Assembly (NCBI GenBank): GCA_026874595.1
Contig: CM049313.1
Coordinates: forward strand, 10,289,508-10,353,507
Reading direction: 5' to 3'
From: Sipunculus nudus
Taxonomy: Eukaryota; Annelida; Sipuncula; Golfingiida; Sipunculidae
Length of the DNA: 64,000 bases
Shown: piece after piece, positions 39,901-49,592 of the stretch
Layout: each line of letters opens with the position of its first letter
How positions within the stretch are numbered: the first letter of the stretch is position 1
Notes under the pieces: generated by a model
What the model was told of the DNA's origin: nothing
The model's input: the letters and a program-made list of their open reading frames with translations, nothing else
Database searches by the model: none
Program-made: the position numbers and the translations under genes

Positions 39901-40145
39901 AATGGCAATATTGACCTATAAGCTACAAGTCTATTATAGACTAAAAATATTATGAACACCTGATACCTGATAAAGAAATAGATAATTTAAATTAATTTTA
40001 GATTTAACCATTTTCTATAACTTTCTGTGGAATTTGTTCTGTAACAAAGTCTATTATAAAATAATTTGAGCAAAACCTTGATAATTGTTATTTTTAATGA
40101 AGAAAATAAGAACAAATACAAGTACTTACTATGTGAGAAAGCCAT
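27945..40145 (-). CDS. UBAP1: Ubiquitin-associated protein 1, ESCRT-I subunit (complete, 8 exons)
   Basis: Coding exons, 5' to 3': 40145-40130, 39692-39625, 39131-39075, 35579-35445, 33011-31335, 30581-30405, 29400-29299 and 28073-27945. All introns are GT/AG and every phase matches, giving 786 codons plus TGA. The N-terminus carries the UMA motif (IDGVPVKLGDKFHAP), which in UBAP1 docks onto the VPS28/VPS37 part of ESCRT-I. A charged helix of about 45 residues follows (YDFGLEESVVRWCDE). A long, Ser/Thr/Gln-rich, presumably disordered exon of 559 codons contains the conserved block EEDVFDNMELQTLDE. The last three exons form the solenoid of overlapping UBA domains (MGFPLDRVARAVEKL, FGFDEDRIQEALAKY) that binds ubiquitin. 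ESCRT-I sorts ubiquitinated cargo at endosomes. Human UBAP1 is 502 residues; the extra length here is all in the disordered exon. The start is the ATG at the end of a leader exon (40184-40130). Confidence 0.93.
28217..29225. repeat. UBAP1: 49-bp minisatellite with two interleaved variants (UBAP1 intron)
   Basis: About 20 copies of a 49-bp unit, GTTGGTCATRCAGCATCAAC then TATGATTAACAY. One variant continues ACAAAGTGAATCAGACCAA and is followed by CATACAG; the other continues ATAGAGTGAATGGGACTGA and is followed by CATGCAG. The linkage of these sites holds in nearly every copy. It lies in the last UBAP1 intron. Confidence 0.95.
29750..30085. repeat. Interspersed repeat, copy 1 (UBAP1 intron)
   Basis: Shares ACTCCAAAACCAATCCCAAC, AAGGTANGCATGAGAG and GAACCTGACANA-GACAGACAGAC with 41150-41475. 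The tail ends in GACAGACAGACAG. No coding capacity. Confidence 0.65.
33791..33838. promoter_or_regulatory. Cluster of three CRE-type sites (UBAP1 intron)
   Basis: TGACGTCA at 33791-33798, CGACGTCA at 33806-33813 and TGACGTCA at 33831-33838, within 48 bases. TGACGTCA is the full palindromic site bound by CREB/ATF-type bZIP proteins in animals. The segment is GC-richer than its surroundings. Whether it acts as an internal promoter or enhancer is inference. Confidence 0.5.
34025..34946 (+). mobile_element. Family A hairpin-ended element, copy A2 (UBAP1 intron)
   Basis: Starts CTAGAATACAGG, then a 5' stem AGTCG-ACAAG-CGACT and the arm GTATCCGCCGAAAC. Ends with the hairpin GTATCCACAAAAC ... GTTTTGGTGGATAC. 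GGTGGCGCCACC lies at 34322 and 34451, with a one-base variant at 34602. It splits the minisatellite, whose units continue on both sides. Confidence 0.85.
36440..38713 (+). mobile_element. Family B hairpin-ended element, copy B1 (UBAP1 intron)
   Basis: Starts CTAGATATTTC, then the stem GGCACC-GCA-GGTGCC and the arm GTATGCCCAGAC. Ends with the hairpin GTATCCCCCCGAC-TTT-GTCTGGGGATAC and AA. The interior has six units of about 326 bp, each starting at an AACAGGTGGC-type palindrome (near 36749, 37076, 37402, 37728, 38054 and 38378). Two sub-types alternate strictly. No coding sequence. Confidence 0.85.
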
Positions 40146-40184
40146 TACTTATGATCTTTGGCTCATATTAAATCCCAAGCTGCT
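40146..40184 (-). other. UBAP1: UBAP1 5' UTR part of the first coding exon
   Basis: A good acceptor (TTTGTTTTTGCAG) lies just upstream of 40184 on the minus strand, so at least one further non-coding exon must lie upstream. In-frame stops precede the ATG. Confidence 0.6.
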
Positions 40185-41149
40185 CTGCAAAAACAAAACC
40201 AGAATGAAACAGACTCTGATGCAATTCAAAAATATTTGAAGCTTGGCATATAAAAACCAGAGCAAACTCCATGAAAAGATATGGCATAAAAACCAGTTTA
40301 TTTTATATTAACTAGCATATTATTTGTTCTAGCCTTGGGAAATGTCTGCCATCCTCGGTACTTCTGCCAGAATGTGCAGGCCAGGTTGTCTAAGGGCTGA
40401 AGTGACATGGGCTGTGTTCAATTGCGTAGAATTCAATTTTTATGCCTACTCAACCAAAATGAAATATCAGCCCTGAGGCCTATAAATATATCAAGATCCG
40501 TGCATATATGTACAGGTAGTCATGACCAAGACTGAAGTGACTACTTCAGTCTTGAAACAAGAATACATTTTCTGAATGGCAAAATAAGCATCCTGCAAAA
40601 TAAATTAGTGCAATCTAAATTTTCTATGAAAATGTGACGAGGATGTAAATGATATATCATTCCTTACATGGATTTTTTTTAATAAGTTCGGATAGAAAAT
40701 TATACTTTCCAATACATCTGAAACTGTTTACTCTCTTATTTTACAACCCAGAATGGGCTTCTCAGATCTTGATAATTCTGCTTGCCACTCTAATTATGAT
40801 ATTATAAACCATTGTCTTTACTTGTGACCAAAGCTATCTAAGTGATAAATGCTTTTTATAGCCAACTAAGCATTTAATTAAAAATTTTTCCATGAAGAAA
40901 AATAAATATATTTATGATAAACACACACTTTTAGACCAAAGTGGTCTATGGGCTATGCGCATGCCAAGTGTGAAAAGGCTGTATTGCTTAAATACATGCA
41001 TGCATGGCAAGAAGGCTGAATGATGGTTGATAGCTCTGTCTTTCGACAAATGGATGAGTCATACAGTAAGTCAAGTAAACAGCATTTTCTGTCTAAAACT
41101 TTTGAAACAAACAAATTCGTGGAATTAATATCACCCACTTTGGGCTCTT

Positions 41150-41475
41150 GTTGTCTTTCATGCTTGATAAACAACCAAAATTATTACAAGTGGAGAAATC
41201 TTGAGGGAACATGAAAACTTAAACAGATCCACTATGACATGTGGAGACATCTGCAGGCCAACATAAAAACAAAATCACACTGATAATTAGGACTAAAATT
41301 TGATAATTTTATTTTGAGCTGGAGAGAATTACTTTTCAGATAAACACTCCAAAACCAATCCCAACCAAGGTACGCATGAGAGCTATCACTGACCCAAATT
41401 TGAATGAAATCAGATAATATTTATTACACAGAAACGAACCTGACATAGGACAAACAGACAGACAAACAAACCAAA
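41150..41475. repeat. Interspersed repeat, copy 2
   Basis: Matches 29750-30085 over its central and right parts and ends in the same ACAGACAGACAAACAAACC-type tail. Confidence 0.65.
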
Positions 41476-41688
41476 TCAATGTTCCCCATTTTGCGGAAGC
41501 GCGGGACAATAAACAGCCTTATACCATTTGTGAACATAATAGATGTGCAGTGCAATTATCTGGCATGTTTCTCTGCTATCGTTCAAGGGAGTTTGCTCTA
41601 TTACACGCAACTTGTTTCCATGACATTAATTTTATTCAACGTCAGGTGCCATGACAAATGGACAGGCAGATATTGATGATTAGAATAC

Positions 41689-41780
41689 TGTTATGTATGA
41701 AATGTATCTAGCATACTGAACAGTGCTTCCCCCTATCTACAGCCTGTAACACTAACTGGAATAAACACCACAATGCATCA
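41689..41780 (+). repeat. Partial inverted LTR copy
   Basis: Reads TGTTATGTATGAAATG through CACAATGCATCA and aligns with the outer 90 or so bases of the 46716-46856 LTR in the opposite orientation. It joins the protease remnant directly. Confidence 0.8.
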
Positions 41781-42628
41781 GTAAAAATGTCAACATCAGA
41801 GCCAGTATCAAATTTCAAATGAACATTGATATTCACACACTGAGACCAATCATCATAATTTTACACTAGTATCAACACATGACAAAAAGTCTGTTGTGAA
41901 TGGGTACACATCACGACTCATCAGGGGGCTCCTCTGGCTCTGCCAGTCTGCCTCAACCAATTTGACACTCTGCTGTCTTCTCTAACCTCTGGACATGGGC
42001 TGTCAAGGAATCCCAAGGGCTGACGGGGGCAAATACCACTCCTACACTTATCTGCAAAATGGTTGGCTTTATTGCATTTGTGGCAACTCTTGCCATATGC
42101 TGTGCACCTGCCTGTTATACCTGCTTGTCTGAACAATTTGGACAGTTGGCCTTAAAAATTGGACTCGATGAAATGTTAACCTTAGGAGGTCTGCCTTTAC
42201 TATGACTGTACTCAGCACCACAACTGGTTTAGTCAGCACTCACAGTGTTTATCTCATCATTAGTGGTGGGAATCAGTTCCTTTTTCACAATCGATCATCG
42301 GTTTGAGCAAAGCGACCGATGATCAATTATTAATCGGTTCAGACAAATATATGCAATAATCAAAGAAATATGCATTTATCTGTGAAACTGTACCTACGTT
42401 TTCCCGGCAGGTATTCTCCTCTTGCGCACGAGTGTAACGATCCTTCCACGTATAAAGACTAATTTTAAGGATCAAATTTAACGATCTGCAACTTCAGGTA
42501 ATATCCATCATAATGGAATTTAAGAGGATCTAAGATTATTAGGCCTATAAAGGGGCTGTTTTTATAGCACATGAAGGCAGTTTTTACGGGCCCAGGTGCG
42601 CTTGGGGCAGATCATACCAAAAAAAAAA

Positions 42629-45227
42629 CAAGGGACCTTGGGTCACGACGCTCAGCTGTTATATATGATAAAAAAATATGATTAAGAAATGAGGCACATG
42701 CTGGTTTTGTGTGGTAATAAATATAAGCTGTATTATGAGTTGTTGTTGTTTAGCTTATGTATGATTTTGATAGTACCTTTGGAGACAGAGAAGAGAATTG
42801 ATTTCATTTATTTTATTAACAAATAGAGTACTATTGTCACACAGATTTTGACTTGGCCATATAACTTATAAGCAGAACATATAATATAAGAGTTTAACTA
42901 TTTATTTAAAAAATTACAAATATTGTCCCAGATATAATTTTTATTAAAAATAATAAGAGAATCGTATGATTTTTAAAATGAAATATAACTGAAATGATTA
43001 TTAAAATAATATTAAAGAATATATTCATGAATGCATTCATGAATACATTTGGAAAATATTTGCACTGGTATTCATATACTTTCATTTTTACCTGAATTCC
43101 CATTCTTTATGCAAGAAATTTTATAATGGAGTACATATTCATATTCGTATTTAAATACAATTGCAAAGTATTCCCACCATGTCTGGTATTTATTCAGTTT
43201 TCACCAAACAATGGTGTTGAGAATCCAGAATGTACAAAATTCACACATTTAAATAATGATCATAAGTACCTGGTTTTATGGCTTTTATTTATATTAAAAA
43301 AAATAAATGTGATATATTTATTTTGGACTAATTCACATCAATGTACACACTAGACACAGTAGGAATCTAGATTAATATTATCAACTGCATCTTTGTCTAT
43401 CATTAATTTCCTTCATATGACCCCTAATGATTAGTAATGAATAATATGATTTACTTTTTTATTATTAAAATTGAACTGAAAAATGCCATAGGTGACTGCA
43501 TGGTGTTATTTGGAATATGTGACATTCTATCCATCGATACAAGATTCTTATATCATCAGTTACTGCAAGTTAATTCCCTATTATAATAAACTAACCAAAT
43601 CTTTTTTTATTTTTCTTTAATTTGTTATTAAAAACCAATAAAAATTGATTAATTTATTGTTTATTGTTATGTTTTTGGTTAAAACTACTAGATGAGTTGG
43701 GTTGGACACCTGGATCAACTGTGGCTGGCCATAAGCTGCCCCAGTATATGCCTCGTCTCAAGCGAGCATAATTTGCTGAAATTTCAACAAGGTCAACATA
43801 CAGGTGACTCAAGAGTGGCTGGAGAGAGCCAAGGTCTGACATGGTCTCATTAAAACATTAATAAAAGCTACAATTTTTGGCCAATTTCTTTCAGCTTTCT
43901 AAACTAAAAAGCTGAAATCCTTATGTGTGCATGATATGAAAATTATATAAACAGAGCTCACATGAAAAAAAAGTGAAATGGTCAAAGTTGGGCAAAATTT
44001 CAGGTACTAATTTTATATTTATACTAATAACTTATAAAATTTTAAAAATTCAGAACTAATTTTGGGTATTCAATTGAATCTTGATTAAATAATGTTACAT
44101 CCCTGACAAAAAATCTCTAGCTTCAGCAAGCCCCTTGTTAAGGGAGTAAATATATTTCTTGATTTTTTACAAAGTGCATTATGTTTGGGGCCATAACTTA
44201 AAACAATTACACAATACTGACATCATTTCTGGTATGTGCACAGAGAATGTATAGAAAAACATGTATATTATATATGATTAAAGTCAGATCAGTGGTTTTG
44301 ATATTAGGCAGTATTGAAGTGTAACAATGGGTTTTTAAATGAAAAATGAAGTTTTTCATAAATATCTCAAAGGTATTAAGTCCTAGTGACCAAATTCTTG
44401 GCATGGTAGGGAATTTTGGGGACATCTAATTGTATGCCAAATTTTAGGAACTGAGAGCTTTAGCAAACTGCATAACACTAGCCTGATGTAAACAATATGT
44501 TACATGGTGCTTGAAAACTTGAATAAAATCTAGTTTTTGATCAACTGGTTTCAAATTTTTGGTGTATACAGACAAAATGCTAACAAAAACATGCTGAGAA
44601 AATTAAATCCACAGTTCTTACAGGAAAAAAACGTGCCATCGTCAAAGTTAGGCAAAATTTAAGGTACCAATTTTTTATTTTTGTTAATATTTTAAAAATT
44701 TTTAAAGATTTTGATCTAATTTTGTGTATACAATTTAATTTTGATTAATTAAAGTTATATTACTTGAAAAAAAGTCCATAGCTTTAACAAGTTTTGTGTT
44801 AAGTGATCAAATATTTTTCCTGATTTTTTACAAAATGCATTATGTTCTGGCCCATAACTTTCTAAAATTATATAATACAGACATAATTTCAGGCATGTAC
44901 ATAGGAACTATATAGAGGAATATTTATGGTAAATATGAGGAAAAACAGATGAGTGGTTTTGATATTAGGCAGCCCTGAAGTGTGAAAATAGGTTTTTAAT
45001 AAAAAATTGAGGTTTTTCCTTAATTTCTCAAAGGAACACAGTCACAAAGACCCAGTTTTCGGCTTGGTAGGAGATCTTGGGGACATCTAACACTATGCCG
45101 AATTTTGGATTCCTAGGTCTTACGGTTACAAAACATGCCACATCTACGGACGGACGGACAGACGGACGGACGACGGACAATGGACCACGACTATAGCTCA
45201 GTTGACTTATAGTCAGCTGAGCTAAAA
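42629..45227 (+). mobile_element. Family C element nested in the hAT
   Basis: Left end CAAGGGACCTTGGGTCACGA then CGCTCAGCTG. Right end is an ACGG run, then AGCTCAGTTGACT-TATA-GTCAGCTGAGCT and AAAA. The right part (43850-45227) has two diverged copies of the unit also seen at 9170-11070. The middle (42660-43650) is AT-rich with no recognised content. Confidence 0.7.
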
Positions 45228-45325
45228 ATTGCAGACTAGTCCAAAACAAAAATTAATGCTGAAATCTGAATACTCGACCGGCCGGGTAAGCCCCAACAAA
45301 GAAATTTTTAAGGACGGCCTAAATA

Positions 45326-45745
45326 CTGTGGTTGGCTTTATATTCGCGAGGCTGAAATTTCGCAATTTCTTCATTTTGAGCTATACGCGAGGGTTTCATT
45401 TTCGTGATTGTAGCAGAACATATACCATCTAAGCACAGCAGTATACATATACATTGAATTTGTATTTATTTTAGTTTAGAACAAATCCTACAATAGCTCA
45501 CTCATTTCAGGTTCAGTCATTCACTTATGACTTGTGTAACAGTTTATATATTTCATGTGATTACCGCGTGTTTCAATACTGATTAGTTTTCTGATTATAT
45601 TGTTTCCATAGGTGGGATAACTCTTCCCCTCTTGTTCATCTTGGTTGATCAGGCTTTTTATTCCCGAGAGTTTAATATTCGCGATTACTTAATATTCACG
45701 AATATTGCGAAATTAAAACCCTTGCGATTAAAAAGGCAACCACAG
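45326..45745. mobile_element. TA-flanked MITE with CTGTGGTTG ends
   Basis: TA lies at 45324-45325 and 45746-45747. Inverted ends CTGTGGTTGGCTTTATATTCG and GGCAACCACAG; inner words TTTCGCAA and TATTCGCGA repeat inversely. 420 bp, no coding. Confidence 0.82.
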
Positions 45746-46715
45746 TAGATGCACCTGGCATCGGTTGAAAAGATTATTCCTAAGAGAATCTCGCAAAATT
45801 GGCATAGACCTGGAGAATTTATGGAGTATTTTAACGCCTTCCCGCCCATATTTTGTAATGTACATTTTGTTAGAAAACTCTCCGCTAATTCTGCAGCTCC
45901 CTGCGAGTTCAAAGATAATAAGTTTAATAGGTCCTCCATTCTCACATCTGCTGTGTCATACTCAGTTACATACGGAAGTTATTTGGGAACACATTATATG
46001 ATGCTCGGAATGTGGTAAAAAAATAGAAGAATAATTTTTGCCTATAACATAAAGGCATTCTTGAAAGAAAACAGTCATTATTATGATGTATTCGATAGTT
46101 GCCTTTGGTAATCGAGCGCTTGAAAGTAGCAGCAAACCGACTGACTTTCAATAAAACTCGATGATCGGCCCACCACTACTCATCATGTGGGCTAGCTACT
46201 GGCAATGTCTTGGACTGGTCTGATGACAACTCCACTATTAGACAGGTGTCCATAGCCATTTTTACTGTTGGATTCTCATTGCGTAAAAGTTTCTCACAAA
46301 CTTTCTGTTGTATCCCACAAAAAATCCTGTCACGAAGAAACTCGTCGTGGAGATCTTGATAGTGACAGTAGTGATCTTGACAGTAATCAGGGTTTTCAAT
46401 GCAGTTAGAGAATCAGTGTTTGAATTAAAATCATGAATAGGTAATGTTCTTTTTGGGTTCACCGTACGCTTCTAACTTATTGATCACTGGCGTTATCCTG
46501 CCTCTCTCATTGTGTGCATTAAGTGAACATGTCAAATACCTAGTGTGCGGCCAGTCCCGCAACATGTAGGAACGTTGCCATTTGGATTTTTTCATCTTTT
46601 TTGCACAGGCCAGCTGCAATAGCAAACAGGTTCCAGCTCTTACTGAATTCTTTCCAATTCTAGGAGACATTACCATCAAAGCTCAGGTTAGGAGGCGGAA
46701 AAACTTCTGACACCA

Positions 46716-46856
46716 TGTGATGTCTAACAAAAAGAAGCCATGTTTGTGGAAAGAATGATGCATTGTGGTTGTTTATTCCAATTAGTATTACAGGCTGTAG
46801 ATAGGGGGCAGCACTGTTCAGTATCATTGTATGCACAATACATGTCATACATTACA
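46716..46856 (-). repeat. Intact LTR of the retroelement
   Basis: Begins TGTAATGTATGACATG and ends ATCACA on the minus strand, next to the primer-binding-like site. Very short for an LTR, as in TRIM-type elements. Confidence 0.75.
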
Positions 46857-47192
46857 AATACATACATATACGTAATGAAGAAAGTAAGAAGCAGATAAAC
46901 ATATGCAAGAGAATAAAGATAAAAGCAGTTGGAGTAGATATATATCCCTACACTACAGGTGTCACCTTTTCTATAATCATACTAGCAAAACTATAGATTA
47001 AACTCACATACAGTTTCTTGGAGACATGACTCTTGTTTGAACGGAAAACGTTCATATGTTTAGCTGCATGTATCATGATTTGGAGTGACTGGAGAATCAC
47101 TCACGCATGGTCTCAACGAGGTTAAGACTGTATATGTATGGTTGGTATGATGTTTAGGATTCATTAATGCAGAAGTAAGAGGCCGATAAAAA

Positions 47193-48803
47193 CTAGATAT
47201 TTCTTGGCACCGCAGGTGCCATAGTATCCCCAGACAATTAATCCCCCCCCCTTTAAGAATAGGCCCCCCATCTTCAGCACCAATTAATATCAGACCACAC
47301 TCATAGAAAAGGTCATTCTCATAGAAAAGGTCATGATCCAAATTTCAATATACATCATCCCCTAACCCATGTCTATGTATATGCAAGAAATCTGTCCATT
47401 AGTTTTTGACTTATAATGCTCACAATACTGTTAAGTGGCAATGATGGGGTATTAAACGGCACGAAAACAAGTAAAAGAATAACAGGTGGCACCACCTGTT
47501 TCCTGTACATGACAACACTATCCAAGATCTTCGTTCAAGTTGATTTTTGGACCAATCAATGCATCCCTTATTGAGAAATTAATGATTTTGTGTGATTTTC
47601 ACCATATATGGCAATATTCAAGGTCAAGGCCACTCACTGGAAAGGTCATGATCCCTATTCAAATAAACATTATCCTATAACCCACATCCATGTATATGCA
47701 TAATATGAAAGAAATTTGTCCATTAGTTTTTGACTTATAATGCTCACAGTACTGATAAATGGCAATGATGGGGTATTAAACGGCACAAAACAAGTAAAAG
47801 AATAACAGGTGGCACCACCTGTTTCCGGTACATGACAATACTTTCCAAGATCTTCGAACATGTTGATTTTTGGACCAATGCATGCATCCCTTATTGAGAT
47901 ATTAATGATTTTGTGTTATTTTCACCATATATGGCAATATTCAAGGTCAAGGCCACTCTAATAGGAAAGGTCATGACCCCAATTTATATATACATCATCC
48001 CATAACCCATGTCTATGTATATGCATAATATGAAAGAAATCTGTCCATTAGTTTTTGACTTATAATGCTCACAGGTTATAAATGTACTGTTAAGTGGCAA
48101 TGATGGGGTATTAAACGGCACGAAAACAAGTAAAAGAATAACAGGTGGCGCCACCTGTTTCCAGTACATGACATTACTATCCAAGATCTTCGGTCAAGTT
48201 GATTTTTGGACCAATGCATGCATCCCTTATTGAGAAATTAATGATTTTGTGTGAATTTCACCATATATGGCAATATTCAAGGTCAAGGCCACTCTCATAG
48301 GAAAGGTCATGACCCGAATTTAAACAAACATCATCCCATAACCCATATCTATGTATTTGCATAATATGAAAGAAATCTGTCCATTAGTTTTTGACTTATA
48401 ATGCTCACAGTACTGTCAAGTAGCAATTTTGGGGATATTAAACGGCATGAAAACAAGTAAAGAATAATAGGTGGCGCCACCAGTTTCTGGAACATGACAA
48501 CCCTATCCATGATCTTCGATCAACTTGATTTTTGGATCAATCCATGCAAGTTTTCTTGAGATATTTAAGAATTTGTGTGATTTTCCCCAAAATTGAACCT
48601 ATTCAAGGTCAAGGTCACTCTCCTAGTTGAGGTCATGACCTCATTTTAAATAGGCATTGTCCTCTCACCCATATCTATACATATACCAAGTTTGGTAAAG
48701 ATCCGTGGAATATTTTTTGAGTTATTGTGTCCAAAAGAAATCTCTGCGGCGGCGGCGCCACCGTTCCTAAACCATAGTATCTCCAGACTATGTCTGGCGA
48801 TAC
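47193..48803 (+). mobile_element. Family B hairpin-ended element, copy B2
   Basis: Starts CTAGATATTTC, stem GGCACC-GCA-GGTGCC and arm GTATCCCCAGAC; ends with the hairpin GTATCTCCAGAC ... GTCTGGCGATAC. It has four interior units (near 47482, 47806, 48142 and 48469). Exact GGTGGCGCCACC occurs at 48144 and 48470; other units have GGTGGCACCACC. Confidence 0.85.
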
Positions 48804-49592
48804 AATAAGTGGCAAAATTAAGAATTTAAGATACAAGCAGCTGGATATAAAAACGTTTCTGTTCACGGAAGTGTTGTGCATAAAGGAGTTGCGCGAGTTA
48901 TTCTACAGCCGTGCCTATGATTTTACCTGCTTCATTCTTCTTCATTACATGAATGCCAATCATCATATCTTTTCGCAAAGCCCGATTGAATCGGACTCTA
49001 AGATATCAAGTGACCCATGTGTCATGATGCTCAGCTGCCAAGCATGACCTGTGACATCATGGGCTGCAATTCACAACTTCTAGTCAAATTGTTGAAGAAC
49101 CTATATGCCAATTTTGTTGAAACTTTCTACGTTGACATAAATATATATCACATATGTCTGGTTAAAACACAGTGAATTGATGGTCTGAGGCAAAATGTAT
49201 GGTTGTTGAGCCATCAGGAACTAATCCCACAGCTTGCTTGATACCTGTCAGTCTCAAATACCACACTGGCCAAATATAAGATCAAAATATATACCCGAAA
49301 TCAAGGAAATCCATGCAAAAATTATTATGAAATGGGTGCTTATGTATTAATTTTTATTCAATACAAGCCAACTGTACTGAGCTTTTTATAAATGATGGTC
49401 ATATTAATTAAGAAATCTTTGACCCAATGCAAGATTACATTAATATATGTCCCACTGCATTCACTTTAATAGTTCTTGAGATAATATGTTCTAAAGGAAT
49501 TTAAAGATGGCTTCCTGGAGGCCATATTGGATTTTTGACAGGTTGGAAATTGAACAACAAACATCCTCTAAAAGAGACCAAACATTAAAAAA

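Larger units (their letters stand above)
42261..46178. mobile_element. Non-autonomous hAT-type element nested in gag, itself holding insertions
   Basis: Ends are TAGTGGTGGG and CCCACCACTA, a perfect 10-base inverted pair, followed inside by GATCATCGGT-like inverted words. CTCATCAT duplicates at 42253-42260 and 46179-46186; 8 bp is the hAT target length. Of the 3,918 bp, a family C copy (42629-45227) and a TA-flanked MITE (45326-45745) are later insertions, leaving about 0.9 kb of hAT. No transposase is recognisable. Confidence 0.88.
41781..46703 (-). pseudogene. Retrotransposon gag and start of protease, broken
   Basis: On the minus strand, 46703-46179 encodes a gag-like protein in shifted frames (phrases FPPPNLSFDGN, INKLEAYGEPKKN, LHDEFLRDRIFCGIQQK), as in Ty3/gypsy-type gag of invertebrates. 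After the 42261-46178 hAT insertion the sequence continues at 42252 and carries a zinc knuckle, CHKCNKANHFADKC (C-X2-C-X4-H-X4-C), near 42050-42094. Then comes FDTGSD, the active-site motif of retroviral-type aspartic proteases, near 41797-41814. The frame runs into the inverted LTR there. Frameshifts and stops make it a pseudogene. No reverse transcriptase is present. Confidence 0.75.
41689..46856 (-). mobile_element. Small LTR retroelement with inverted LTR ends, containing a nested hAT
   Basis: On the minus strand the right end is a 141-bp LTR (46856-46716, TG...CA), directly followed by a primer-binding-site-like TGGTGTCAGAAG (46715-46704). At the left end, 41689-41780 is 92 bases of the same LTR end in the opposite orientation. 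AATAC flanks both sides (41684-41688, 46857-46861), the 5-bp duplication made by retroviral-type integrases. Without the nested hAT the element is about 1.24 kb. Its body holds gag and the start of a protease. Confidence 0.85.

Noticed and set aside
41921-42136. Zinc-knuckle open frame as a host gene
   Set aside because: It is the gag zinc knuckle of the LTR retroelement, joined to a protease motif and broken by the hAT insertion.
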